Shown piece after piece: positions 21,431 to 33,546 of a stretch of DNA of 64,000 nucleotides (position 1 is its first letter; each line of letters starts with the position of its first letter). The notes beneath the pieces were generated by a model. It made no database searches. It saw nothing but the letters and a program-made list of their open reading frames with translations, and was not told the origin of the DNA. A program made the translations under genes and the position numbers. The DNA comes from Gracilaria domingensis. Lineage: Eukaryota; Rhodophyta; Florideophyceae; Gracilariales; Gracilariaceae. The stretch is from the NCBI GenBank assembly GCA_022539475.1, contig VCMS01000158.1:1-64000 (forward strand). Direction: 5' to 3'.

Positions 21431-23219
21431 TTACTCTACTCCTGTTCCGGACGAAAATCTGATTTATGCTGTATTTTTGTCCCATCTAGGCTGTGCGCAT
21501 GGTTCGGTTTATACGTAATATTCCAACATAGCAAGCAGAGTGCAAATTGCAAAACTTAATTTCCTTTACTTTCCCATTTGTTCAGGTTCGGATCACACGC
21601 CATCTTTGGATTTGCACCGTTATTTGCATTTCATATCTGAACGTAAGGCCAGATACCTTCTTAGGTCTTACACCCGGCTTGTCGCTCGACTTGAGTGCGG
21701 ACAGAGAATTCTATCTCTGAGTCTATTGCTCATAGGAAGTGGGACTCGGAGATCCTAGTGGAGTTTCCGTCATCGCGTTTGCCGCAGGCCCAGGCAGAAG
21801 TTTACCTCATTAGCTTTTCAATCAGGCTTCTATAAGTAGTGATATTTTCGTAATATTCCAATATCTTTCCAATGCCAATTACATTGCAAATTTTTTGGTT
21901 TGCCATCTCTCAATAGAAATGCAATAAAATGCCGTTATAATCAATTAACATAGAACATAAAGAATTCTTCTTGAAGGGTGAATGAATTCTTAATGACAGA
22001 CGCAGTCTAGTTTTTCCGTCTGGGAGGGTTCTGCTCTACGCAACCTTGATATCGACCATTTTCAAAGTTGAAGCAAACCATCGGCAGAAAGAAGTTTATT
22101 ACTTTCCTATTGCACGCACAGAGAGCATTAGTTGTTCTACCGCAAATAAGCATTCTGGTGTACATGAAGTTATGGAAACGCGTTAAAAATAGACCACAAA
22201 GTATTGCAACAATGTGTTTGCTCTTGAAATGACAGTAAAAACTGCTTCACACATGTAAATTTGAACGTGCTATCTTTCACGCCGCTTGTTAGGACTTTGC
22301 AGGCCTCTTTTTCTCTAAGAGCTTTCAATTTTTTTGCTGAGATTAGTCGGTTTAGCACTAGAACCGATGCCAGAAAAGTGAGAGTAGTTACGCTCTGAGG
22401 CTCCAACGTAAAACTCTCTCATTATATACTCAGTAAGGTTTCCACAAATTTTCAGAGAATTCTAAGACAAACTTCAGAATGAATTTGATAAAAACACCTG
22501 GATATACCTGTAAAGGCTGTATCTCCAGACCACGTTTTCTAATTGAAGTTTCATTGACGGAGAGACCTAAACTTTCAGTGAAGCTGCAGTAAATAATTTT
22601 TCCTTGGTAAGTTACGGAAAATTAAATATGTTTTTACTTAGTGTTCCATTACGACGCTAAAATTCCACTGAAGGCTCGCTGCAAGTTTACCGAACGTTTT
22701 ACTGGAATGTGCATGAGACGTCCTTGATATGCGATGGTAATATTGCTATACTCTACGTGAACATTTGACATAGAAAGTAGCGCACAAAGACAGAGTGTGC
22801 AATGAACGAAGATAGAGTTCACAATGGGTCTCAGTAGATTGTCTACTAATATTGAATGCAGTTCCATGCTTTGATACCCAGTACTCTGGATATTTTGCAC
22901 GTATCATTGTACTAATTTCGTGCCCATAGCATCTATCAGCCATTCATCACGCTCGTGGTCGTTACCGCAGTCTAGAAAGATTCGATTCAGAAACAGTTCA
23001 ACAGCAGTAAAGCCAATCCATTCAGCTCCGAAATAACTGAGAGAAAAGAATGTAGTCAACCGCTCATCCCATCCGCGCAAGTGAATTCCATGTAGCCTAT
23101 CATTTTGAGTCCACACAATCATAACGCAATACTTCGATGGTCAACTCCACAACATCGCTCTCAAGGCCGGAGAGGATACAGACCTGAAAAGTAGAATGAG
23201 AGCTTCACCACCAGTCCAA
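21431..23219. other. AT-rich stretch, no gene seen
   Basis: Only short overlapping frames. The first few hundred bases may be the decayed continuation of the gene family seen at 30627-31646, but similarity is lost after about 21430. Nothing else recognisable. Confidence 0.4.
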
Positions 23220-24330
23220 CGCAAACTCCCATACCATTAATTACATCCAAAACAATGCAGAAGACGAAAGGCGGCGCTATACCTCATCAAATACCAATCA
23301 AAAACAATGCGACCAGGCCAAACGCCCATAGTGAGAAAGGCGAGATTGATCTCTGAGTTCCACCAGCGGTTACTTCAGTGCCGCTCAAACCAATACAAGA
23401 TGCAAGAAAGGATTGGGAAGACTGAGCTTCGAGCCCGGTGGCCGATCGCATCAACACGTTAAAAGCTTTCTCTTGAAAGCATGGAGAGCTCGAAAGCTCG
23501 GAAGTCGAGAGTGAACTCTCTGCTCCGCAGCCGGTTTCCTTACTGCCGTTGACGCCAACACGACATGCAATAAAATGAAGGAAAGACTGACCGTCGAACG
23601 GGCGCCGGTCCCATCACTACGTTTCAAGCCATCGAAGGTACCGGTCTCATCATGTCGTTGACGCCAACACACTATGCAATAAAATGAAGGAGAGAGTGAT
23701 TGTCGACCGTGCGCCGCTCCCATCACTACGTTTGACAACACTTTGTTTCAAGCCATCGAAGGAACCGGTTTCATCACTGCCGTTCACGCCAATACACCAA
23801 GAGGAAGGAATGACTGACGTTCGACCCAACGTCGCTCCAATCACTACGTTTGACATCACTTCGTTAGAAGCGATCGAAGGAACCGGTTTCATCACTGCCA
23901 TTCACGCCAATACACCAAAAGGAAGGAATGACTGAACTTGGACCGGGCGTCGGCCACATCAATTAGTTCGAACCCAACTCAGGAAACCATGGAGAGGTCA
24001 AAAGATGGGAAGGGGAGACTGCACTCTGTCCTCGAAAACCAACGGTGATACCCGCAAACCATTAATGGTACGAAAAGCGAGGGTGGTCTAAGAATTCGAG
24101 CTCCGCCACCGGTCTCATTGATTGAAGTGAATTCAGAAAACCAGGAAGAGCTCTAGTGGCGAGATTGAAGACTGTGCTCGGTCTCCGGTCACATCACGAA
24201 CAGTAAGCCCAGAAAAACATCCAAGTTGGGAAAGACGAGTCTGTAAGATTGACTTCGAAACTTCACTACCAATCACGCCAATCCCATTGAAGCCAGGCCA
24301 GAACCCCATGGACAGCACAGAAGCCGAGAT
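23220..24330. repeat. Degenerate tandem array, unit about 110-125 bp
   Basis: A unit containing ACCGGTTTCATCACTGCCRT, TCACGCCAATACACCAA and GGAAGGAATGACTGA recurs with starts near 23530, 23639, 23764 and 23883. More degenerate units lie at about 23370, 24110 and 24180. Spacing drifts between 109 and 125 bp. The units accumulate substitutions and small indels and carry stops in every frame, so this is a minisatellite- or satellite-like block and not a repeat protein. Confidence 0.75.
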
Positions 24331-26089
24331 TGAGTAATATCACCTATCAGAACATTACCACAGAGGCAAATCGAACGCAGCATTGCGAAAAACAGGTAAT
24401 TTTGGATGAACGTATGGATGTCATTGCTTGTACCCGTCGAAGTGAACTAAACCATGCGGACAACAGAAAGTGTTATCTGGGTCTCCGATATAAGATTTCG
24501 TCTGCCCTCACTTGGAACATTCTAAGAACCGAGAAAGTTGCTCAATGCACAAAAAACGAGGACACATTCCATCAATCATCGAGTCAGTATGTCAGCACTC
24601 TGCGGTGTTGAACGTCACAATCATTCAGGACAGACGTACCATACTTTAAAATCTCTCTCGCATATCAGAGTTGCAACAAATCTCATACTACAAGCATTGC
24701 TTGCCAAGAAACATAAAGCATAACAGATGAGAGAAGCGGGAACGGAGTCAGTCATCGAGTCTAAATAGCGCTTCAAAAGAAAGTTTCGTTCTCTCACACA
24801 ATCACAGACGCGAGGTTATCCACAGAGAAAGGTGAAACTGAGCAGAACGCAGAGATAGCCGGTCATAAATTACATGAGTTAGATAAGAGTCGACTGCCGC
24901 GGTTTGCTAGTGTATTTGATGGGAAACAGATTGCAGCGGAAGAAACGGAGAGAAATTGGTGATCACGCTTGTCCACATCGCATGCATCTACGTCCAGAAA
25001 CACGCAAAGTTGAAACAACAGATTTTATAACAGTTTGCGTACGTCATCTGATACATTGGAACCCATTTTAGGTCGAAAGATATGCTTACCACTCGAGAGC
25101 TCCTACTGCAAGTGTAAAAAAGTTTCCCCTGTCGTACGAACACCAATGCAGAGACGATGCTCATGTTAAAACGTAATCTTCTTCTCCTTGAGACTCTCTT
25201 TTGGTGCCACGTCTCACATTGAGAGTGAAAGAGAGAGACATCCTTTCGACAACCTTGAACGCTGATCCTGACAACCGTATCCGAAGGAATGCCCATGAGA
25301 AAATGTCTCAAAATGCTGTACCATCACGCTCCCCAATGTGATGGACTGATGTGCATGATAGTATCACTGTGATTATGTCAGACCACTATGTTCTGCAAGA
25401 AAGAAGAAGAGTAAGAAATTTCTGAGTGCTTGTTCATTAAGGTACTTCGAGGCAAGCGATATGAAGCAGAGAGTATGTGTTATGCACCAGACCCGAGATA
25501 TCCGAGAACGAAGAGTGAGTGCAGAAGACATCCAAATTTTTGCTGAGAACGGCGTATATGCGTGTGGTGGTGCTTTTGCGCAGCAAGCGTTTTCAAGTTT
25601 GTTAGTAAAGCACGAGAGGCAAAGAAACCATGACGCACGACGGAGGGAAGAACAATACGTTATCTGCAAGGGCTTCAATGCTGCTTGGAATGACCAAAGC
25701 TCCTCAAAGTATGCAAAATGCATCGCTTGCATGAACTTTGGGGCTCTCAACCTGATAGAGCTTCCAATCGCATTGGTAATACGACGAAAAACACGTAAAG
25801 GGGATGAAACAGACTTCCTGATGAAGTCTAGTGAGAGAATATTCCGCGATGCAAGTTGAAGAGAGACCAGTGAGAGAGGGAGAGTGGTGGAAGAAGCCGG
25901 CGGAAGTGGAGGTGACAAAAGGCGCCAGGCCAGGAAACCACATCTGATGAAAAATAAAAAATTTTCTTTCTTCCCCTTCAAGCGCACATTACCCAAAACC
26001 ATTTCCAAAAACGGGTAACATCAATACGGCTATTGTAAAGAGAGCTTGAACCAATATTTTCTATTCTTGTTGAGAGAGCAAAGGTACAG
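24331..26089. other. Mostly empty; doubtful ORF at 25461-25859
   Basis: The plus frame 25461-25859 (132 codons, MKQRVCVMHQTRDIRERR) has a balanced amino-acid composition. It overlaps a longer but Ser/Leu/Phe-rich minus frame (25373-26008), which looks like its shadow. Neither has a recognisable motif. The rest has no gene signal. Confidence 0.3.
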
Positions 26090-29000
26090 TTATGCCACAC
26101 CACAGAGCGTGTATTTGATTCCATTATTTGCAACATAAGAGATATTCATAGATGTTAACACGTCAATGAAATAAGTTCTCTTCTGCTTCCTGGATCCAGC
26201 TTTGCTCTTTAAGCTCTGCTCAATAATCGCTGTCTGCCTCGAAATTGTGTCAATAGACTCCACGCAGTACGAGGTGAACACACGACCTTCGCTGTGGAAG
26301 CCCTTTTTGAAAATCCGCTTCTGGGTTTTTCTTTCTAGTTCTGACACCACCCAGCCCACAAGACAGAGACGTTCCGCCGTATCGAGTACTCTTCTTTCGA
26401 AAAACAGTAGAACTTTGCCATAGTAGAGGTCCATACTTGCTTCGGAACTCCCCTGATACTTGCCCACAAAATAGCATGACGCCCTTGTGCTTTGTTCCTC
26501 TTGTTTAAACAAGGAAGAGTAATAAGCGGTGTAGTACCCGTTGTCTGCGTTTTCATCTACCATTCTGCCCCAAGTTACCAGTTGCCTCTCTTCTGGAAGT
26601 GCGGAGTTCTGCTCAGATAGCGACGCACGAGAGAAGCAGCTCTTGAGAAGCACGTTAAAATTGCGCCCGATTGCATCCGAGATATACAGAACTGTACGAA
26701 CTCTTCTCGGGTGTCGAAATCTATATGCTTCTAATGACGGCTTGGAACTGCTCTGAAATACTGAGGTCCGGTTCCGTAGAATTTCTTCACCTTGGAGGGG
26801 CAGGTAAATGTTGTTCAGTACAGAGTACTTTTTGGCTGACTCCACAAACTTGATCTTCTCTAGAACACACTCACTGAATCTAACGGTAGAATTACACCGA
26901 CGGTTATGAGTACCCACAATGTTTTCAACAGACCACTGAGAAAGATATGAGAGTGGTCCACAGCACCTAACTGACTCCTCCAGATGCAGAAACAGATGGT
27001 ACACGTATTTGCAGAGATAAATGCGTTCCGTAATACCTTTGTAGTATGTGGTCACGAAGTAAGTATAGAAGCGTTTGGAAAGGTAGCCAATTTTGCAAAC
27101 ATCTGATTCAAGCAACTCCCATTTTGAGAGAAGAAAACACAGCCGAACAAAATAGCTCCATCCAGAAAGGAGATTTGCATGGAGAATTGCGTCTAAGACT
27201 ACAAGGTTAAGATCCATCACGAACACCTTCAATTCAGTAGCTTTCCATCTATTTCGCCTCTTCAGTTCTCGCGGTCTTCTGATTCTGTCATTGAAAAGCT
27301 TTCCGGCATTTCGCAATCGTGCACTAACTTCAGCTTGTACAAGCCTGGGTTGGAGAGGAGGTAAGTCTCCGAACTGGGCAGAGTAACCACACCAAATAGC
27401 TACAACGTCAGGAGCAATATTCTCGAACAAAAGGTGCATTAAATCGATGGGGAATCCGTGGAATGGTTCAAGAAACTGCATCGCGTCCACAAGGGTACAA
27501 ATGCGTGGGCTTTCCACTCCAAGTTCTTGGCATTTCTTCGACATTTCTGCCACTGATAAGGATTTCTTGCATTCCTGAAGATGCCGAATAGAATTATTGA
27601 ATCCTTCTGGAGTACGAAGGCGCAGATTGTTTGGATTCTACAATTTCCGAGTAGTCGTCCTAGTTTGTTGCGGTTTCTTCACATAAGGTGGATAGTAAAC
27701 ATGAAGTCTAGCTGGAACATAGTAGCCTTTCATAAGACAAAACCGACAAGGAACCAGGGCATTGTAACCCTTGAGATTCGTGAGTTTCTTAAACGCAGCC
27801 AGATCACCCATTACGTAAATGAGAAGAATTCGAACCCTACGAGTTTTACCGTCCCACATTTTAACATTGATATCTGAACGAAGTTTCTTTAATTTATGAA
27901 ACAGAGGAGTAAGAAACGAATTGAGATTAGTGGGAACACGTGGGTCCGGAATTATTGATACCGGAAGCATATTCTCTACCTTAAACCTTTCAGAAGGATC
28001 TGTGTTCAAGATAATTAGAATAATTGGCCACAGTTGTACTCCGCCTTCTTGAACGCGTTAACTCCATCCGTAGAAAGGGCGAGAAAGATGTCATACTTGA
28101 ATTTTGGATCCCACCAAGGCGCTGTACGACGCCATGAAATATACTCCCTGACATGAAGTCAAAGTATCTTTGTTCCTCATTCTCAGAATAGCACTGTCGC
28201 AGACGACTCCAATAGTATTCATATAGAGAAAGCCCGGTGATCTTGCTCCCAAGTCTTGCTCTGAGACGCCCCTCTATAGATATGTAGCCGAACATGGAGA
28301 TTGGAGCTGGTGCTGGGCTACAACTCTGATGCGTGCAGCACTCTATGCTCTCGAGTTCTTCGGAAACTAGCAGCATATAGCATTGGGAGCAGTATGGAAA
28401 GAGTTGATAGGGAAGTTGTGACTCCCGAAAAAGGGCCTTCCGAACTCCAACTCAAGATCGGTGAGTAGCATCCCGATCCAAGAGGAGGTCGCTCATCATC
28501 TCAGTGGTTAACTGACCATGTTTGAGGGCGAAGGATATGACGAAGCCGTGATCTCTCATGAAATCGTGAAATGCCGAAGCTGAACAGTTCTCTTTACTAC
28601 CCGATGTATTAGATTCTGCTTCGTCAGACGGTCGAGTGAGACTGAAATCAAAAGCTTCAGTTTCGCCGCTATCATCTCCAAACAGCCTCAAACGCTGCTG
28701 GCTCTCGTTTGACTGCACCAGCGCTAGATCTTCTTCCTGCGTTACGTCCACGTCCTCTATAATGTGGAAAGTATCCGACTCAGACTGAAGCTGTTCATTG
28801 TCATTGTTGCACGGAACTCCGCTTTGATCAGAGATGTCATGAAAACTTGGGTGATGATCGGATTCAGCAATGAATGCGGCTTCATATGAGTACTCAACGG
28901 TTTCGGATGAGCTCCAAGCACCTAATTTGGCAGTGTTTGCACGCTCATGGGAAAAGGAGGTTCTGAAAATGTTTTGATCCTGTATGTTTCCATCTTCGCA

Positions 29001-29210
29001 GCCGGATGAGTTGGGTGCTCTACCGAAAATCAGGCTGGAAGATTTTTTCTGATTTGCGTCCTTCAATGGCGAACCTTCCGTTGAAGTATTGCTGAGCGCA
29101 TCTTGCAGCTTCGTTGGAGGCGGGATCATTTGAGGCAGTCGGGTATTAAGACGTTGCTCGAGTTTGAGGGCTTCTCTATAGTGTCTAAACGCAGTCAAAC
29201 GGCTGACCAC
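26090..29210 (-). pseudogene. CACTA (En/Spm) tnp2-type transposase, broken
   Basis: Read right to left: an acidic N-terminal part (29210-28455), a TGA at 28452-28454, a Cys pair region (FPYCSQCYMLL), then the tnp2 core. The core reads LALSTDGVNAFKKAEYN, then WPIILIILNTDPSERF after a frame change near 28030, then NMLPVSIIPDPRVPTNLNSF, GDLAAFKKLTNLKGYNALVP with CRFC, and RTPEGFNNS. The last large frame (27553-26090) gives FHGFPIDLMHLLFENIAPDV, WKATELKVFVMDLNLV and CGPLSYLSQWSVENIVGTHN. These match the order of the Transposase_21/tnp2 family. Another shift lies near 28130 and a TAG at 27638. The catalytic region is thus recognisable, but the gene cannot make a full protein. Terminal CACTA repeats were not identified. 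Confidence 0.88.
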
Positions 29211-30000
29211 TCTTCCCGGGAATCATAGAAATCGACTGAGAGGCGAGCACCGATACCTCCCACGAGTTCAGTCAGTAGCAAAACCCACTCGAAATCTGAG
29301 ATATACGTCAGATATTTGTTTGATATAATTTCCGCAGAATAGTTAAGGATAGAATGCAGTTCAGATATAGTTCTGGTATAATGTTCTTTTCGCGACCATA
29401 TTTGCATGAGTCTCACGCAAGGTCCTGATATAATACAGATAAAGTTCTCAAGCATTTTCCAACTATTTTTGATACCGAAAATTTCGAAATATATTAAATT
29501 TATATCGAACCTGTACGAAACCGGACCGTCAGACTATCAGAGCTATACCCTATCTATATCAAAGGGATACTAAACACTGCCCAAAATGTTCCAAAACTGA
29601 ATCCTATATGTATCAGTTCTTTGTCACGCCCGTATTGTAGGTACGTCGTAGGGAGATATCCAACCTATATCAATTCTATATCTCCGATTTCCACTGGGAA
29701 ATCCTGAACTTTGTACCTTACGTTGTGGTGTTGGAAGTGGGGTCATTGTTAGTCGTTTCATAGATATTGAATGCGTGCTCTGCGCGTGCATTAAACATGA
29801 CATAATCATTTGAACTTCTCTGAACGATGAAACGAAATGGGGAAGGTTTCAGTGTTTTTCGTGCGCAGTTTTCTTTTCATCCCAGTCTGATGTATCTTCC
29901 GTGCCTGCTATATCAGCTTCAAACTCCGAGTTCACATGCTACCTTCTGAAGCTGCTGCTTCGCCCTTCCATATCGTTTCTGTTGGAACGTCTATGGTATG
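29211..30000. other. Flank of the CACTA gene with repeated CTATATC-like motifs
   Basis: A minus frame at 29195-29455 may be a frameshifted N-terminal exon of the transposase. Between 29520 and 29690 the motif CCTATMTATATC or CTATATC recurs at least five times, in the manner of CACTA subterminal repeats. I could not find a pair of CACTA termini. Confidence 0.35.
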
Positions 30001-30474
30001 ATGAAGAAGGACGTTCTTTTCCATCCCAGCAACATCTCTATCCAAGGAAAGGTGTATGTGGGTGAACATTTGGAGCTGGCCATCAAGAGTTACAACTATG
30101 CGGTGTCCAACGTTGATGAGAAGTTACATCCCTAGCCATGCACAGCTAAGGCGTACTCGAGACGGATTATGAAATTCGTTGGGGGTGAGTTCGAAGTATC
30201 AAGCTTGTTTCACCAGTACTATGGCCACCTTACTCTCTAGGAGATGGAATCACAGTTTTCTAACAGAAGATACGAGTTTCAGACGGAGCTGTGGCGCATA
30301 ATGACGGAGGTAGCTCGTAACTTCGAACATGTTGCGGCGACAAAAAATCTTTGCGCTGCGTATGAGGCGGTCAAAGCAAAGCTAATCAACCGAAAGGCAG
30401 AGAGAAAGGCTGAAAGGCGGAGAAAGACCCTAGCAAAACTCATTGTCATTAAATTATCATGCGGCGGTAAATGA
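30001..30474 (+). pseudogene. Remnant of an unknown element-associated gene (copy 2)
   Basis: One frame from ATG 29998/30001 reads MKKDVLFHPSNISIQGKVYV, meets a TAG near 30133, continues KFVGGEFEVSSLFHQYYGHL, meets a TAG at 30238-30240, and continues as 30244-30474 with a basic helix (KLINRKAERKAERRRKTLAK). Both interruptions are TAG. It ends as it enters the dispersed repeat at 30430. Function unknown. The basic tail suggests nucleic-acid binding or nuclear location. Confidence 0.4.
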
Positions 30475-30690
30475 AATTGATGCCATTCAATAAAATTTAA
30501 GGGCACTTTTGAGGAATTTAATTTTTTCAAAAAATCACACTCATGGAAATGTCAGTGAAACAAAAACTTGCTTATTTTTCAATGACGTTGGTCATATTAC
30601 CTTAGTACATCAGTCATCTTGTATGCATGTCTACTGAAAACCTTTTTAGTTTTCCATTAACGAGTTTTGCGTGGGAGAGTGAGAAGAAGG
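30430..30690 (+). repeat. Dispersed repeat, copy 2 (partner at 21170-21430)
   Basis: Same orientation and block order as copy 1. Here it lies between the basic-helix ORF and the Lys/Ser-rich ORF that starts at 30627. Both copies are preceded by a remnant coding block and followed by the STENxFSFPLTSFAW phrase, so it may be an intron or inter-ORF spacer of one element family and not a separate insertion. Confidence 0.7.
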
Positions 30691-31646
30691 CTGCTTCAAG
30701 GGGCGTGGTAGTGCAAAGATCGTCCGCAGAGGTTGCGAAAATAGAGTTAAACAAGGTCAAGGCAGAGAGAATGAGGGCTAGAAAGCAGAAGAATTCCTTC
30801 GTATCTAAGAGCTTGAGGCCCGCTGACACCATGTCCTTGGAACAATCTTTTGCCCAAAGTTCTGATAAGGAAGATGAGGCCCGGCAGAGTAGTGCAATTG
30901 CACCGTGTGGTAATGTTATAGATGGTCAAGGCGGAATGCTGATACCAAAAGGATGTGGCAGTTTATCAAGCTCTTGCGAATCATCAGAGGCGTTGAGTCG
31001 GAGACAGTGTAAGAAGAGAGGTTTGGCCCCAGTGAAGAAGGTGAAGAAGCAATGGAAAGTTTCCCATACAAAACGGGTCTCAGTGGCACAACATATATCA
31101 AAGCTGATTTGCGAAATTGATATGGAAAGTGACTTAGACGAGTATGAAACTATTGCTGCGGAAAAGAATATGGACACGTCATCGAGCAAAGACTCTATCC
31201 AAAATGGAGTAAGCATCTCAGATGACGTAGATTGTGTCCAATCCGAGCATGAAGAAATAGAAGATCAGCCCGGTATTGAGCCGATCAAGCAGTGCAGAAC
31301 ATCTCAAGCACCTCATTAATATGTCGAGAACAAACGAGTTTCGAGTTGCCAACAGAAGCAGCAGAAGAAAAGAAAGATTATTGCTGTGAACGACGAGCTG
31401 TTCAAACCCGCGAGTCTGTCCAGATCGGGTACTATGGGCAACGGAGATGAACATAAGGGTACCGCTATCAACCGTTCCAAGAAGGGAGAAAACTTGCTGA
31501 AAGGTCTGGAGATAGGAGACAAGAAGGCCTCCAAGCAACGTAAAAAGACGATTAAGATGACCAACGCTTCGAGAAAGAAGGGTAAGCAAGTTCGGAAACG
31601 GTTGCAAGCAGTTCGAACGGTTGAGAAGTCGTCTGACGACGAGTAG
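30627..31646 (+). pseudogene. Lys/Ser-rich protein ORF, one in-frame stop
   Basis: ATG 30627 opens a 230-codon frame closed by TAA at 31317-31319. The same frame then runs open to TAG 31644-31646, so this is a single coding region of about 340 codons with one nonsense codon. The product is highly charged, with basic clusters (KAERMRARKQKNS, KKRGLAPVKKVKKQWK, RKKGKQVRKRLQ) alternating with Ser/Glu/Asp stretches (DMESDLDEYETIAAEK). That profile fits a nuclear protein. No known domain is visible. The N-terminal phrase STENLFSFPLTSFAWES also occurs at 21370-21420. Confidence 0.45.
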
Positions 31647-33078
31647 TGAACGGGATAACCTTCATTTGGACGAGAGTCCTGTTAAGTGCCCCTGCATGCT
31701 TGCCTTCCAGGATCGGAGAATGGGTTTTTGCAGGTTTTCCCATCTCTGCTTCGTTCACGTACACTTGGTTAAACTCTACTCCTTTGAGTTCGAGTTTCAA
31801 CTACTCTTTTCCCTAATGAGATGAATAAGAACGTTTCGTACATAGCCATCCCCATTCAAAACCCCGTACCAATATCTTGCACACAAGAAAGACGAAAGCG
31901 ATAGTAATGTTAGAAACGATGATAATGACAGGTCTCAGGGCCGTACATTATGTTCTCGATTAAAAAAGAATGGCAGCGTTGATTCGTTGATACAGAGCAC
32001 TTCGGCGAACAAGTCCAAGGGCAACCTATTTTCCATGAAACTTTGATTGTTCAAACCGCTCATCATTCGTCACGAAGCCGAAATCGTAACCTACTTTGAT
32101 GGAGTGCCTGTAGAGCAAAAGCAAAAATATTCACATCCAAAGGTCTCATATATCTTCAGTAATGCCATGACATAACTCGCTTCCACTTCTTTCCGTGATA
32201 GAATGAGAAATAGAGCCATAGAAGTTCACCAACTTCTGAACAAAGTGGTTGGTGTTTGTTCAGTGCGAAGAAAATATAGATCACATGCTTAACTGCCAAA
32301 CAAACCTGACGGGATGCAAAGGCGGCGATTATGTGCGCTAGTGGGTGTTCTTCAAGGTATGTCTTCGTGCGATTGGCAGGTAGTAAAACCCATGTTCCAG
32401 TTTTTCAATGTATTGCGTCGAACGCGGTTTTCATATGCGTGTGCCAATTCAATCTCAAATGTGATATCTGTAACAGATACGAAATGAACCACAGAACTGA
32501 GGGTACATCTTGCCATATGGATGAAGACATCCAAAAGTTTCACCCATTAACCATCGTTAAGAGAAAACAGCTACACGTCAGGTAGAGACGCAAACAGGCA
32601 AAGCATCAGATCACAGCATGCTCGTGGGCCAGAGTATCGTAGCTGTTCTCTAAATGAAGCTTTAGGCATTGATTTCTCCATCAGCGTCTTGTTCTTCCCT
32701 CCATAGTACTGCACTTCAATCATGAATAAATTGCTGCTCTGCACAATTCGGAGCAAGTGAGATTGATGCATTGCAATCGAGAGAATCAGCATCATAGGGA
32801 CGACCGTTGCGGCTTTCCCACTCTTCCAGGAGGCTGCAGATGTGTTCATAAGTGCACAAGAACGAACTTGGCTCTCATTGGTTAGCATGCGGATAGAAAT
32901 ATGTGAGTAATGGCATATCATTGGCTCTGCGCTGGGACAGGAATAATTCGTCTGACGGTACGCGTACCGCTGCGAACCCCAGGTGCTTTGGGGTCAACCT
33001 CGAGCATCCTCGTCAAAATCCGAAACAACAACTGGTGGGCAAGCCTAAAATACCACAGGAAGGTATCGAACTTGAATA
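31647..33078. other. No confident gene
   Basis: Short frames on both strands only. A minus frame at 32571-32921 (LTNESQVRSCALMNTSAASW) has a plausible composition but no motif. No repeat or RNA gene was recognised. Confidence 0.35.
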
Positions 33079-33546
33079 ATGCGCGATATAAATGCCCGAT
33101 GCAATCCATTAGCTGATGCTAACTACACCCCAAATACCACTGCAGAACAGGATGCGGAAGGTGTCCCCAATACCATCACGTCGCCAAATACAAACGATCA
33201 TGTCAGTACTGGACCGAAATCTGGAGTCGATAATACTGCACCGCCCGATTCCGCCGCCCTGCCATGTTGCTCACCATCGCAGAATATGGAGCCATCTCCG
33301 AATGCAATGGCATCACCGAACACTGAAGTAAGTTCGGATGGCATAAAACATTCGCCTTTCGGTGCTACAGGAAATATAATACCCTCCCAGCACTGCTCAT
33401 CGTCAAGCAGTACACTTAATGCACAATTTGGGATGCGTATTTCTGGTGTGCTCTCAAATGTGGTGCCAATTTCCGTGCCATCCACATCCCCGCGTTCTAA
33501 TCCGCTTCGTCGTACTTTTTCCGCCCTCGCACTTGCTACGAAGTAG
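33079..33546 (+). other. Doubtful Ser/Thr/Pro/Asn-rich open frame
   Basis: 155 codons with loosely repeated SPNT/SPNA phrases (NTITSPNTNDHV, SPNAMASPNTEV) and a Ser run. The last part overlaps the left edge of the long dispersed repeat at about 33472, so the natural C-terminus is lost. Low-complexity composition means that coding status is uncertain. Confidence 0.25.

Noticed and set aside
23220-24330. CRISPR array
   Set aside because: Units are over 100 bp, diverge along their length and have no constant short repeat with unique spacers.
25373-26008. 211-codon minus-strand frame
   Set aside because: Ser/Leu/Phe-rich, no motif, and opposite a more balanced plus frame. Neither strand is convincing.
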